Program-made: the position numbers and the translations under genes
Assembly: GCF_024138715.1 (NCBI RefSeq)
Contig: NZ_CP092074.1
Location: forward strand, 3,968,001-4,032,000
Direction: 5' to 3'
DNA: 64,000 nt
From: Emticicia sp. 21SJ11W-3
GTDB lineage: Bacteria > Bacteroidota > Bacteroidia > Cytophagales > Spirosomataceae
The notes under the pieces: model-generated
What the model was told of the DNA's origin: nothing
Databases searched by the model: none
Seen by the model: only the letters and a program-made list of their open reading frames with translations
Part shown: positions 1 through 8,308 of the stretch, in pieces
How positions within the stretch are numbered: the first letter of the stretch is position 1
How the letters are laid out: every line of letters begins with the position of its first letter

Positions 1-206
1 CTATCAAACAAGCCGAAGCGTCAATTAAAGATACTGGTGTAAAAGATGCTGAACCGGCAATTAATGCAGACCCTGTACTTAAAACAAATACAACGCCCGC
101 ACAGAATACGGCTCCGGTTGCCAGCCCCAGAAAAGCCGGAAATGCCCCTCCGGAAGTAATTATTTTGCCAGGCACACAAAGTACCTCTCAACCCAAAAAG
201 AACTAA
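1..206 (+). CDS. C-terminal end of an unknown protein (partial)
   Basis: The frame starting at base 3 is open from the window edge to a TAA at 204-206 and gives the last 67 residues of a protein. The sequence is rich in Ala, Pro, Thr, Asn and Lys and ends in a low-complexity tail (QSTSQPKKN). It looks like a disordered linker or tail. No catalytic motif or domain can be recognised, so I give no function. Confidence 0.6.
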   Translation, partial: IKQAEASIKDTGVKDAEPAINADPVLKTNTTPAQNTAPVASPRKAGNAPPEVIILPGTQSTSQPKKN

Positions 207-324
207 AAGTTTATTTAATAGCAAAAACAGGGAGGCAAATAATAGGTATTGCCTGCCTCGTTTTAGTTTTGCAGGCATTAAATATGCGTTTGGTTTTAAT
301 CTGCTCATTGTCTTTGGTTAATTT

Positions 325-357
325 TTGATGGCCATCAGCAAGTAATTGATATATTTG
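325..357 (+). promoter_or_regulatory. Bacteroidota-type promoter for the MaoC gene
   Basis: TATATTTG at 350-357 matches the -7 consensus TAnnTTTG. A TTG at 325-327 lies 22 nt upstream, slightly longer than the usual 19-20. The -7 box overlaps the GTG at 357, so that GTG cannot be the start codon; the ATG at 390 lies about 25 nt downstream of the expected transcription start. Confidence 0.5.
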
Positions 358-389
358 TGCTTTTAATTTCTTACAAAAAAATCAGTATT

Positions 390-797
390 ATGCCATTAGA
401 AATCGGAGATACCTACAAACACGAATTTCGTTTTTCGCAGGATGACGTCATTAAATTTGCAGAAGTAACCGGCGATAAAAACCCCTTGCACCTGGACGCC
501 GATTATGCAGCCCAAACACGCTTCAAACGCCCCATTATTCATGGCCATTTAAGCAGTAGTGTTTTTACAAGGGTATTGGGTATGGAGTTTCCGGGCAAAG
601 GTTCAGTGTATATGAAACAGGAAACGGAGTATTTGTTTCCGATGTTTGTAGATACAGACTACGAAGTAATTTTTACGGTAATGACTGTTGACAAAGAAAA
701 GCATATTGCTGAAATAGCCGGAGAGGTTTTTATTAAAGGAACATCTCGCCGAACCATCAGAGGGCTGGCTACGCTAATGCATACCGAAAAAATATAA
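390..797 (+). CDS. MaoC-like dehydratase / (R)-specific enoyl-CoA hydratase
   Basis: A 135-residue single hotdog-fold protein of the MaoC/PhaJ family, which hydrates trans-2-enoyl-CoA or a similar acyl thioester in the cytoplasm. Residues 28-34 (GDKNPLH) carry the paired catalytic Asp29 and His34 of the family, followed by the RPIIHGHL segment that lines the substrate tunnel. Length fits the short PhaJ-like members. I chose the ATG at 390 because the upstream in-frame GTG at 357 lies inside the promoter. It stands alone, followed by a hairpin. The substrate cannot be told from the sequence. Confidence 0.85.
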   Translation: MPLEIGDTYKHEFRFSQDDVIKFAEVTGDKNPLHLDADYAAQTRFKRPIIHGHLSSSVFTRVLGMEFPGKGSVYMKQETEYLFPMFVDTDYEVIFTVMTVDKEKHIAEIAGEVFIKGTSRRTIRGLATLMHTEKI

Positions 798-831
798 AAA
801 GGTAAGCTCATGACTGAGCTCACCTTCTTCT
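798..831. terminator. Convergent-gene terminator hairpin
   Basis: An inverted repeat pairs GGTAAGCTC with GAGCTCACC around a short loop, with T-rich sequence on both sides. It lies between the MaoC gene (+) and the histone-like gene (-), so it can serve both. Confidence 0.55.
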
Positions 832-859
832 TTAATCTCTTTCACAATAAATGTGGTTT

Positions 860-1036
860 TCATTGGGCATTTTTTATTGATTGTACTTCGGCCCTTGTGG
901 CTTTCGCCCAGGCAGCCAATTGCGCCATACCGGCTCTTACTCTTGTGCCGGCAGCTTTATTGCCTTTGTCGTAAAATTTGTCAAAATCCCCTTGCAGAGA
1001 AGCAACTAGGTCACTAAGTTCTTTGTACTTATTCAT
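860..1036 (-). CDS. Histone H1-like small basic protein
   Basis: A 58-residue frame from an ATG at 1034-1036 to a TGA at 860-862. It begins MNKYKELSDLVASL and contains FYDKGNKAAGTRVR, then an Ala/Lys-rich helix ending in EVQSIKNAQ. This matches from memory the short Hc1-like histone H1 proteins common in Bacteroidota, which are thought to bind DNA and help compact the nucleoid. The core GNKAAGTRVR is the most typical part. The gene is monocistronic, bounded by hairpins at 798-831 and 1180-1217. It is short enough to be missed by automatic length cut-offs. Confidence 0.8.
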   Translation of the reverse strand: MNKYKELSDLVASLQGDFDKFYDKGNKAAGTRVRAGMAQLAAWAKATRAEVQSIKNAQ

Positions 1037-1179
1037 GGTAATTGTAACAGATTTGGTTAAAAAATAGAATTACTTACTCAAACTATGAATTATTAGCACT
1101 TGCAAGTTAGAGATATTGATAAATATTACAAATTTTTCTAAAGAAAATACTATAAAAAACAGCATATTTTTGTACCACA

Positions 1180-1217
1180 AAGTAAAAAAGTCAGGTTGTA
1201 GCCTGACTTTTTTACTT
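1180..1217. terminator. Strong intrinsic terminator (16-bp perfect stem)
   Basis: Arms at 1180-1195 and 1202-1217 are perfectly complementary over 16 bp (core GTCAGG / CCTGAC flanked by A and T runs) around a 6-nt loop. It sits just downstream of the alpha-oxoamine synthase gene, and its flanking A and T runs allow use in either direction. Confidence 0.85.
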
Positions 1218-1272
1218 TCTATATTAAAATAGCCTACAAAAACCGTTCTTAAAGACCCTTTCTGCCTGTTTA

Positions 1273-2535
1273 TCAGGCCACTGTAAGTGATGCATATTCA
1301 CCGGCTTTAAGCTTGGCCTGAACTTTTTCAAAGCACTCCATGGTATATTCAACGTCCTCAAGTGTATGAGATGAAGTAGGAATAATACGAAGCATAATTA
1401 CCCCTTTAGGAACTACCGGATAAATGATAACAGAACAGAAAATACCCATATTTTCTCTCAGGTCACGTATCAGATTGGTAACGGTAGGTAAATCATAATT
1501 ACCATGCAGGAAAACCGGGGTAACCGGCGACGAGGTATCACCAATATCAAAACCACGTTTACGGAAACCATCCTGAAGTGCATTAACAATTGTCCAGAGG
1601 TTTTCTTTGTATTCAGGGTGTTTCTTTATAAGTTCAAGCCGTTTCATACCACCCAGAACATAAGGCATAGGTAATGCCTTGGCATAAGTTTGAGAGCGCA
1701 TATTGTATTTCAGAAACATCACCACATCCGGGTCGGCAGCAATAAACGCTCCTATAGCCGCCATTGACTTGGCAAACGTACAGAAGTGCAGGTCTACTTC
1801 ATCCTGAACCCCAAAATGCTCGGGTACTCCCGCTCCGGTGGCACCCATTGTTCCGAAACCATGCGCGTCGTCAACCAATAAACGGAAGCTGTATTTTTTC
1901 TTCAGTTCAACAATTTTATCAAGACTGCCCACTTTACCCGACATCCCGAAAACCCCTTCAGTTATCACCAGAACGCCACCGCCTCTTTCATCAGCCAATT
2001 TGGTAGCCCTTATCAGGTTTTTTTCAAGGCTCTCCATATCATTGTGCACATATTTGTAATATTCGCCACCTTTGGCTTTGTGCAGGCGTATACCGTCTAT
2101 CAGGCAGGCGTGGCTTTCGGCATCATACACAATCACGTCCCGGCGGTCTACAATACACTCAATAACCGACATAACCCCCTGATAACCATAGTTAAGCAAA
2201 AATGAGTCTTTTTTACCTACAAAGGCCGCCAGCTCTTTTTCAAACGCCTCGTGCAGTTCGGTGTTTCCGGTCATCATACGCGCTCCCATCGGGTACGCCA
2301 GACCATATTTTTCTGCTGCCTCTGTATCGGCTTTACGTACTTCCGGATGATTGGCCAAACCCAGATAATTGTTTAGCGACCAGTTCAGAACGCGTTTGCC
2401 GTTAAACTCCATATAGGGTCCCAGTTCGCCGGTTAGCCTTGGAAATGAATAATAGTGGTGAGAATTAAGCAGTTTTGCCTGTGTGCCGATATGACCTAAA
2501 TCGCTAATTGTTTTGTCAAAAATATCTTTTGCCAT
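1273..2535 (-). CDS. Alpha-oxoamine synthase, probable serine palmitoyltransferase
   Basis: A 420-residue PLP enzyme of fold type I that condenses an amino acid with an acyl-CoA. Visible motifs are SLNNYLGL (53-60), the ring-stacking region DAESHAC (138-144), VDDAHGFG with the PLP-pyridine Asp (221-228), and the Schiff-base Lys256 in CTFAKSM. In Bacteroidota the closest group is serine palmitoyltransferase, which starts sphingolipid synthesis from serine and palmitoyl-CoA. 2-amino-3-ketobutyrate CoA ligase and AONS share the same fold and cannot be excluded. No threonine dehydrogenase or biotin genes are nearby to favour them. Monocistronic, with the terminator at 1180-1217. Confidence 0.8.
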   Translation of the reverse strand: MAKDIFDKTISDLGHIGTQAKLLNSHHYYSFPRLTGELGPYMEFNGKRVLNWSLNNYLGLANHPEVRKADTEAAEKYGLAYPMGARMMTGNTELHEAFEKELAAFVGKKDSFLLNYGYQGVMSVIECIVDRRDVIVYDAESHACLIDGIRLHKAKGGEYYKYVHNDMESLEKNLIRATKLADERGGGVLVITEGVFGMSGKVGSLDKIVELKKKYSFRLLVDDAHGFGTMGATGAGVPEHFGVQDEVDLHFCTFAKSMAAIGAFIAADPDVVMFLKYNMRSQTYAKALPMPYVLGGMKRLELIKKHPEYKENLWTIVNALQDGFRKRGFDIGDTSSPVTPVFLHGNYDLPTVTNLIRDLRENMGIFCSVIIYPVVPKGVIMLRIIPTSSHTLEDVEYTMECFEKVQAKLKAGEYASLTVA

Positions 2536-2799
2536 TATGTTAAGTATGTATGAAGGAACGTAACATTGCGTTGCCTGATTGAATTAACAATAAAATGATG
2601 AAGAAGTCTCCATTTTTTAACAAAAGTATCATTTTTTAGAATTGATAACAAACCCATTACAGAGGCTCCGGTTTTTTTTATGGAAATATCCAAGATTTTT
2701 GCTCTAAATTTCAAAAACAAACAGAATTTTACTGTTAATTAGTAGCAAAAAACAGGCTGCCCAGCAACAAATGCTGGCAAAGCTGCCATTAAATTGACT

Positions 2800-4308
2800 A
2801 TGCCAGACATCAGAAAAATTCTTGTAGCCAACAGAGGTGAAATAGCGCTACGTGTTATGCGTACCGCACGGGAAATGGGTATCAGAACGGTTGCCGTTTT
2901 TTCAGAAGCAGACAGAAACGCCCCTCATGTTAAATATGCCGACGAGGCCGTATGTATCGGTCCTCCGCCCTCTAAAGAATCATATCTGCTCGGTGATAAA
3001 ATCATTGCAGTAGCCCGGGAGACCGGCGCCGATGCCATTCATCCGGGATACGGTTTCTTATCAGAAAACGCCGGGTTTTCAAAAGCAGTAAAAGAGGTGG
3101 GCTTAATTTTTATCGGCCCATCGGCAGAGTCTATTGAAATCATGGGCGATAAGCTCTCCTCCAAACATGCCGTTGCCAGCTATAACATACCCATGGTGCC
3201 AGGCACCCCTGATGCCATTACAGACCGCGATGCCGCCAAAGCCAAAGCCGCCGAAATTGGGTATCCGGTTCTGATAAAGGCCAGTGCCGGTGGCGGTGGC
3301 AAGGGCATGCGTGTAGTAGAAAGCGAAGCAGATTTTGATGAACAGATGGACCGCGCCGTTGGAGAAGCCATATCGGCTTTTGGTAATGGCTCATGCTTTA
3401 TTGAAAAATACATAACCAAGCCCAAGCACATTGAAATACAGATAATTGGCGACCAACATGGTAACGTTGTCTATTTGTTTGAGCGTGAATGCTCCATTCA
3501 GCGCCGCCATCAGAAAGTGATAGAAGAGGCGCCATCGGCAGTGCTTACACCGGCCATCAGAGAAGCAATGGGTATATGCGCCGTTAACGTAGCTAAAGCC
3601 TGTAATTATTATGGAGCAGGTACGGTAGAATTTATTGTAGATGAAAATCTGGATTTCTATTTTCTGGAAATGAATACCCGCCTGCAGGTTGAGCACCCGG
3701 TTACAGAGCTGATTACAGGTATAGACCTGGTAAAAGAAATGATTCATGTGGCAGAAGGCAAACCGCTTAGTTTCCGCCAGGAAGATTTACAGATAAAAGG
3801 TCATTCGATAGAGGTGCGGGTCTGCGCTGAAGACCCTGCCAACAATTTTCTGCCTAACGTGGGTACCTTACAGACCTACGTTCGTCCGCAAGGGAACGGT
3901 GTACGGGTAGATGACGGCATAGAAGAAGGCATGGAAATTCCTATCTATTATGACCCCATGATAGCCAAACTTATTACCTATGGCAACGACCGCACCGAGG
4001 CTATTGAAAAAATGATACGAGCCATAGACGAATACAAAATTACAGGAGTTGCCACTACCCTGCCATTCTGCAAATTTGCTTTACAGCACGAAGCATTTGT
4101 GAGTGGTCAATTCGATACCCGATTTGTCAGCCTCTACTTCACGCCTGAGGTGCTTCAACAACCAGCCGACAAAACAGAACTGGAAATTGTTGCAGCCCTG
4201 GCTGCCGAATTACTAACGAACAAAGGCAAACTTAAATCGCAGAATAACCCGGCGGTGTCTGTTGACAATATAAGCCCATGGCGCCAGAACCGGGCAAAAT
4301 TAAGGTAA
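2800..4308 (+). CDS. accC: Acetyl-/acyl-CoA carboxylase, biotin carboxylase subunit
   Basis: A 502-residue ATP-grasp protein that carboxylates biotin on a carrier protein. The N-terminal domain begins KILVANRGEIALRV. The glycine-rich ATP loop AGGGGKGM is at 163-170, and the catalytic segment FLEMNTRLQVEHPVTE lies near 286-301. The ATG at 2800 is preferred to the TTG at 2794 because it immediately precedes the family's usual N-terminus. No biotin carrier or carboxyltransferase gene is adjacent, so it may serve acetyl-CoA or propionyl-CoA carboxylase. The C-terminal tail beyond about residue 450 is longer than in E. coli AccC. Confidence 0.9.
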   Translation: MPDIRKILVANRGEIALRVMRTAREMGIRTVAVFSEADRNAPHVKYADEAVCIGPPPSKESYLLGDKIIAVARETGADAIHPGYGFLSENAGFSKAVKEVGLIFIGPSAESIEIMGDKLSSKHAVASYNIPMVPGTPDAITDRDAAKAKAAEIGYPVLIKASAGGGGKGMRVVESEADFDEQMDRAVGEAISAFGNGSCFIEKYITKPKHIEIQIIGDQHGNVVYLFERECSIQRRHQKVIEEAPSAVLTPAIREAMGICAVNVAKACNYYGAGTVEFIVDENLDFYFLEMNTRLQVEHPVTELITGIDLVKEMIHVAEGKPLSFRQEDLQIKGHSIEVRVCAEDPANNFLPNVGTLQTYVRPQGNGVRVDDGIEEGMEIPIYYDPMIAKLITYGNDRTEAIEKMIRAIDEYKITGVATTLPFCKFALQHEAFVSGQFDTRFVSLYFTPEVLQQPADKTELEIVAALAAELLTNKGKLKSQNNPAVSVDNISPWRQNRAKLR

Positions 4309-4322
4309 ACAATAAATAAAAC

Positions 4323-5069
4323 ATGAAAACGCTCACTTTACTTTTGCTGTCTTTAACTATACTGACCACCGCTGCCCAGGAGCTGAAACTGGTAAGCAAA
4401 AGCTCGCAGCCGAATCCGTTTACTAATTATAAGGAAGAATACTATGTACTGAAAAACGACAAAAAAAACAGGCAAGGCTCGTATAAAAAATGGGTAAATG
4501 GAAAGATTTCGCTGGAAGGCTTTTACAAGAACGATAAAATGGATAGTACCTGGACAACCTTTAGCTCACTGGGCTATATCATTTCTTCCGGTAATTATGC
4601 TAAAGATACTAAGGTTGGTATATGGAAATTTAATGATAAAGATGGGTTGGAACAGGAGTATAATTACAGCACCAATATGCTGGTTTATTTCAGGCCTGAA
4701 AAAACACCAACCAATTATGCCATTATAAAAGGTACCGACACCACCTATAGCGTGGTAAGCCGTCCACCGTTGACAATTGGTGGCAGCTATGCCCTTTATG
4801 AAACTATTGCCAAAAATTTGAGGTACCCTGTAGCAGCCCACAAAAAGAACGCAACCGGCAAGGTATATGTTAGCTTTACCATTGACGAAACCGGAAACGC
4901 AGCTGGCCATAAAGTACTTAAGAACGGCAATAAAGACCTGGACAATGAGGCATTAAGAGTAGTAAAATTACTCGACAAATGGATACCTGCGCTGAAAGAC
5001 GGCATACCTGTAAAAGTAGTTCATGTTATTCCTGTAACCTTTCAAAATGCAGGTATAATAAACCCCTGA
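4323..5069 (+). CDS. Secreted TonB C-terminal-domain protein with MORN-like repeats
   Basis: A 248-residue protein with an N-terminal signal peptide (about residues 1-18, cleavage after TAAQ). Residues 40-110 hold repeats of the G-Y/W-K-x-x-x-G-x-x-x-G type (GSYKKWVNGK, GIWKFNDKDG) typical of toxin_YwqK/MORN modules. Residues 150-245 form a TonB C-terminal domain (GKVYVSFTIDETGNA ... VIPVTFQ). Unlike true TonB it has no long Pro-rich spacer. In Bacteroidota such proteins may act as periplasmic energy transducers or as stand-alone binding proteins. It starts 14 nt after the biotin carboxylase stop and is probably cotranscribed. Confidence 0.75.
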   Translation: MKTLTLLLLSLTILTTAAQELKLVSKSSQPNPFTNYKEEYYVLKNDKKNRQGSYKKWVNGKISLEGFYKNDKMDSTWTTFSSLGYIISSGNYAKDTKVGIWKFNDKDGLEQEYNYSTNMLVYFRPEKTPTNYAIIKGTDTTYSVVSRPPLTIGGSYALYETIAKNLRYPVAAHKKNATGKVYVSFTIDETGNAAGHKVLKNGNKDLDNEALRVVKLLDKWIPALKDGIPVKVVHVIPVTFQNAGIINP

Positions 5070-5108
5070 ATATTTTAAGAAAAAAAATACAAAAAATGGC
5101 GTTGCGTT

Positions 5109-5138
5109 TTGTTAAAACAAAATGACCCTGTATATTTG
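5109..5138 (+). promoter_or_regulatory. tRNA-Ser promoter (-33/-7)
   Basis: TTG at 5109-5111, 19 nt, then TATATTTG at 5131-5138, an exact match to the Bacteroidota consensus, 17 nt before the tRNA-Ser 5' end. Confidence 0.85.
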
Positions 5139-5155
5139 CAATCCCAAACGGGAAA

Positions 5156-5244
<89 letters not shown>

Positions 5245-5276
5245 GAGAATGTGTAGAAATATTTTAAAATTAATTT

Positions 5277-5306
5277 TTGATTTATTAATAAAGTTTTCTA
5301 CCTTTG
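5277..5306 (+). promoter_or_regulatory. tRNA-Pro promoter (-33/-7)
   Basis: TTG at 5277-5279, 19 nt, then TACCTTTG at 5299-5306, 27 nt before the tRNA-Pro 5' end. Same spacing as the tRNA-Ser promoter. Confidence 0.85.
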
Positions 5307-5311
5307 CACTC

Positions 5312-6922
5312 TCAATTTTTAGATACCGCCCTCGGGGTGTAGCGTAGCCCGGTATCGCGTCTGCTTTGGGAGCAGAAGGTCGTCAGTTCGAATCTGGCCA
5401 CCCCGACTTTACAGGACAAGTCAAATTTATTTTTGACTTGTCCTTTTTTGTTTCCACCTAAATCGCTGTCTATCAGGTAAATAAGACTGACAGCTTCATT
5501 TATTCTGCCAGTTCGAAGTGCATTATTTTCAAAATGCAATTTTTCAGGAAACATCGAACTAATCACTTCCCGTTTCTTGTCTATATCTGCGGTTTCATAA
5601 ATATAATCCAGCTTTAAAAGATTGTCAATCCCTTTATCAAGCAGGTCTTTAATACTTATGCCATTTTCAGAAAGTCCACTGAGTTTAGCTTCCAACTTTT
5701 CAACCTTACTGCTGTAATCCGCTTTCATTTTCCTGAAATCTTCCGGCTCAATCTGTTTAGAGGATAATAAGTCACGGGTGTATGATAACTTATCTTCCAG
5801 ATCCTTAATCTGTTTCAGCAGTTGCCCCTTATCATCTAATAAATGGGCAGTTTGGTTATGCCAGGCTTCCTGCAATACAATCTTGTATAATTCGGCCATT
5901 TCAGGAAGTGGGATATACTTTTTCAGTTCGTAAACAAACTGTTGGTTAATTGCATCAGCCCTGTGTCTGAATTTGCAGCCTGCAAAGCAGTGGTAATACG
6001 AATAACGCTTGGTAAGACCCTTCGATGCACTTCCGGTCAGTACTTTACCACATTTTGGGCAAATCAAAAATCCTCTGAGGGGCAAAGTCGAGTTTGAAAC
6101 TACCTTCAGCCTGTATTGGTTTCGTTTCCTGCCATCCAGTACGTCCTGCACCTGATAAAATAAATCTTCCTGTATTAATGGCTGATGCAAGCCTTTGACG
6201 AAGCGGCTTTCATCATCCTTGTATTTGGGAATGAATATCTTTCCGCAATAAACCGGGTTTCGAATAGCAAACCAGAAAAGACTCTTAGTTCCTCTAAATC
6301 CCTTTGCTTTTGCCATTTTGAAAATCTGCTCAGTATTATATACTCCTTTAGCTACTTCCTCAAAAGACCACCGCAAAATACCTGCTTGTGGTTCATGGAT
6401 GGCAATGTACTTCCTTCCTGCTTCATCAGTCTTGTTGACATAACCAATCGGAGCCAGCCCCATATAACGACCTTCTTTTCTCGCCCTTCGCATTCCGTGA
6501 ATAACATTTAATGCCCTTCGATCATTCTCTACCTCCGGTGCGGCCAGATAAAAGGCCAGCATCATCTTGTTCTCAGGAATAGATAAATCCAACGGCTGTT
6601 CTATTGCCTGAGGTTCTACACCCAATTTGCGCAGGGTGTTAATCATCTGATAGGCATCTCCGGCATTGCGGCTGAACCTGTCCCATTTAAGAAATAAGAC
6701 CACATCGGCCTTTCCTTTGTGCTTTTTCAGCTCTAACAAATACGCCTTCCATTCCAGGCGGGCAAAGGTCTTTGCAGAATGGTCTTCAAACATTACTCTA
6801 CGGATGGTAATGTTGTTAATATCGCAATACTTGCGCAACAGTTCTTCCTGGCTACGCTGTGAGTAGCCTTTATCAGCTTGTTCGTCCGTACTTACGCGTA
6901 TGTACAAATCAGCTACTTTCAT
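5312..6922 (-). CDS. Large serine recombinase (island integrase)
   Basis: A 536-residue site-specific recombinase. The N-terminal resolvase domain has the catalytic Ser11 in YIRVSTDEQ. A recombinase domain follows (about 170-270), then a zinc ribbon with CPKCG near 290 and a second Cys pair CFAGC, and a coiled coil near 365-420. It catalyses integration and excision by a serine-linked double-strand exchange. Its last ~32 codons cross the attL junction and are read from antisense tRNA-Pro, so this C-terminus exists only in the integrated state. In an excised circle the frame would instead run into the right end and stop at 47729. Upstream is a small conserved gene with a strong ribosome site. 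Confidence 0.92.
   Translation of the reverse strand: MKVADLYIRVSTDEQADKGYSQRSQEELLRKYCDINNITIRRVMFEDHSAKTFARLEWKAYLLELKKHKGKADVVLFLKWDRFSRNAGDAYQMINTLRKLGVEPQAIEQPLDLSIPENKMMLAFYLAAPEVENDRRALNVIHGMRRARKEGRYMGLAPIGYVNKTDEAGRKYIAIHEPQAGILRWSFEEVAKGVYNTEQIFKMAKAKGFRGTKSLFWFAIRNPVYCGKIFIPKYKDDESRFVKGLHQPLIQEDLFYQVQDVLDGRKRNQYRLKVVSNSTLPLRGFLICPKCGKVLTGSASKGLTKRYSYYHCFAGCKFRHRADAINQQFVYELKKYIPLPEMAELYKIVLQEAWHNQTAHLLDDKGQLLKQIKDLEDKLSYTRDLLSSKQIEPEDFRKMKADYSSKVEKLEAKLSGLSENGISIKDLLDKGIDNLLKLDYIYETADIDKKREVISSMFPEKLHFENNALRTGRINEAVSLIYLIDSDLGGNKKGQVKNKFDLSCKVGVARFELTTFCSQSRRDTGLRYTPRAVSKN
5333..5406 (+). tRNA. tRNA-Pro(TGG), island integration site
   Basis: A 74-nt tRNA. The acceptor CGGGGTG pairs with CACCCCG, the anticodon is TGG within loop TTTGGGA, and the T arm is GCCAG-like with TTCGAAT. 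The last three bases (5404-5406) coincide with the start of a sequence repeated at 47797, so the island joins here and the tRNA stays intact. The antisense strand of this tRNA is read through by the recombinase frame. Confidence 0.95.
5404..5520. repeat. Left copy of 117-bp direct repeat (recombinase 3' end)
   Basis: Matches 47797-47913 without gaps at 111 of 117 positions. It covers the junction bases CGA of the tRNA and the 3' end of the recombinase gene. It is too long and too diverged to be a simple attachment-site duplication, so it reads as homologous ends of two related elements. Confidence 0.85.
5413..5444. terminator. Inverted repeat / terminator beside attL
   Basis: AGGACAAGTCAAA at 5413-5425 pairs perfectly with TTTGACTTGTCCT at 5432-5444 (13 bp, 6-nt loop), followed by a T run at 5443-5448. 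It could end tRNA-Pro transcription. Because it lies next to the junction it could instead be part of the recombinase binding site. It also lies within the recombinase coding frame. Confidence 0.55.
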
Positions 6923-6970
6923 ACTCAGATCGGATTAAAATCATTAATAGGCTAATTAGAGGATATAACC

Positions 6971-7114
6971 TTAATGCTTTTTCAGATATTGTGCGATCAG
7001 GATATTCGCCAATAAATGCAAGAATTCAAGAATAGCTACAGCCTGTTCTAAAGATATTTCAATTCCTTTTTTGCGCAGCAGTTCCACTGCCTGTTCTGGT
7101 TTTAGTTTTTCCAT
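6971..7114 (-). CDS. Small conserved protein next to serine recombinase
   Basis: A 47-residue protein beginning MEKLKPEQAVELLRKKGIEI and ending LIAQYLKKH. The ATG at 7112-7114 is chosen because a strong ribosome binding site, GAGGAGGTG, lies 6 nt before it; the longer in-frame start lacks one. The predicted helical N-terminus and hydrophobic C-terminus suggest a small DNA-binding or membrane-associated accessory protein. I recall similar short genes beside serine recombinases in Bacteroidota mobile elements, but know of no assigned function. It lies 48 bp upstream of the recombinase on the same strand, so probably cotranscribed. Confidence 0.65.
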   Translation of the reverse strand: MEKLKPEQAVELLRKKGIEISLEQAVAILEFLHLLANILIAQYLKKH

Positions 7115-7353
7115 TTTGCACCTCCTCATTAAATCATTCACACAAACCTTCGTGCAGAAGGACACCTTTCAGAAAGCTAATATAGTAATATGTTTTGACA
7201 TTCCAAATTTTATCATAACCTTTTTACTATCTTTGTGAAGTCTCTGGAGGAAATCTAAAGTACTGCCATCTTTTTTGGGGAAATCTGACGTCCTTTGTTA
7301 TATAGAAATATGCTGTAGTGTAAGTAAGCTAAAAACGAGTAAATAACGACAAA

Positions 7354-8070
7354 ATGAGTAAAGTATACAAAGTTAGTTACAAAACTTACCTGAACGACCG
7401 ATTAAAGCAGGTTTATCTACATGGCAAGCTAACCTATCCTTTGTATGTTCAGGTGACCTTTGAGCGCAAGACCCTCTTCTTTAAGAGTTACTATTTTGAA
7501 CTCTTTTCAAAACCAAGGTATTTCCTCTCTGCAGCTGGATTAAGCCGCGGCCTCTCTATTGAAGAAATTGCAGCTAGAGAAAATGAGGTTATTGATTTTG
7601 TCATTAATAAGCACCCAAACGATTTCTCACTAGACCTCTTCAAACGGGAATATGCTTTTTATAGCAAGGACGTCTGTGACATTATGGAAGAAAGCTTTAT
7701 CGATTATATGTACACCTTCTTTCAGGACAAGGGTATGCCTGCATTTGCTGTAATGGTTAGAGAAGGTTGCAGGTATCGTATAGCCTTTGATGTGGTGCAG
7801 GATATGAAACTAGCATTTACTAAGCCTTTTTTCGATGAGCTAGTTGAAAGCTCTTTGTATTATGCCCCACCATATTTACCTTTATATGGTTTTATGCAGG
7901 AGACAAAGAAATGGTCTATGTTTAGCCTCACGGTTATGGAATGGGAAACCAGCAATACGCAAACAGAGTTTTTAGCTTATTTGCAAAAACACTATCGTAA
8001 CAATGATGCTGGTGAAATAAAAAAGATGGTTGAGAAGTGGTTGAATTCTTTAAGAAAGATTGGTAAATAA
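7354..8070 (+). CDS. Hypothetical protein of the island, unrecognised
   Basis: A 238-residue protein starting MSKVYKVSYKTYLNDRLKQV. No signal peptide or membrane segment is visible. It is rich in aromatic residues (many FYF, YY and FF pairs), with a basic C-terminal helix (IKKMVEKWLNSLRKIGK). I do not recognise the family. A -7-like TATCTTTG at 7228-7235 lies about 120 nt upstream without a clear -33 TTG. It is read divergently from the recombinase and convergently toward hsdM, so it is probably its own transcription unit. Coding appearance is good: full open frame, ATG start, no overlap. Confidence 0.6.
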   Translation: MSKVYKVSYKTYLNDRLKQVYLHGKLTYPLYVQVTFERKTLFFKSYYFELFSKPRYFLSAAGLSRGLSIEEIAARENEVIDFVINKHPNDFSLDLFKREYAFYSKDVCDIMEESFIDYMYTFFQDKGMPAFAVMVREGCRYRIAFDVVQDMKLAFTKPFFDELVESSLYYAPPYLPLYGFMQETKKWSMFSLTVMEWETSNTQTEFLAYLQKHYRNNDAGEIKKMVEKWLNSLRKIGK

Positions 8071-8308
8071 ATGCCTCTTCATACACACTTTCATAAATTA
8101 TTAGTATTATAATTCATCAATTCTTTATTTTAAAGTTTTCAGGGAAAAGCTGTATCGGCTGAATACTGAGTTTTTTTAAAGATAAAAGCATTGGGCTGTG
8201 TTGTTTTTGTGGAACTAATATCAATTATTTTTCGAATTTGTAGGTTACAATGTCCTTTCCGTAAATTCTATATCTTTTTCGCATTTAAGACCAATTGTCC
8301 AAGGACTT

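Noticed and set aside
357-389. GTG start for the MaoC gene.
   Set aside because: The GTG overlaps the -7 promoter box, so it would not be in the transcript.
2535-2720. A 61-codon frame on the minus strand upstream of the alpha-oxoamine synthase.
   Set aside because: No motif or ribosome site, and it sits where the promoter and leader of the downstream gene must lie.
5413-5444. Claim that the whole 117-bp repeat is the attachment site.
   Set aside because: Serine recombinases exchange at a 2-bp core and do not duplicate long tracts; six mismatches also show that the copies come from different elements.
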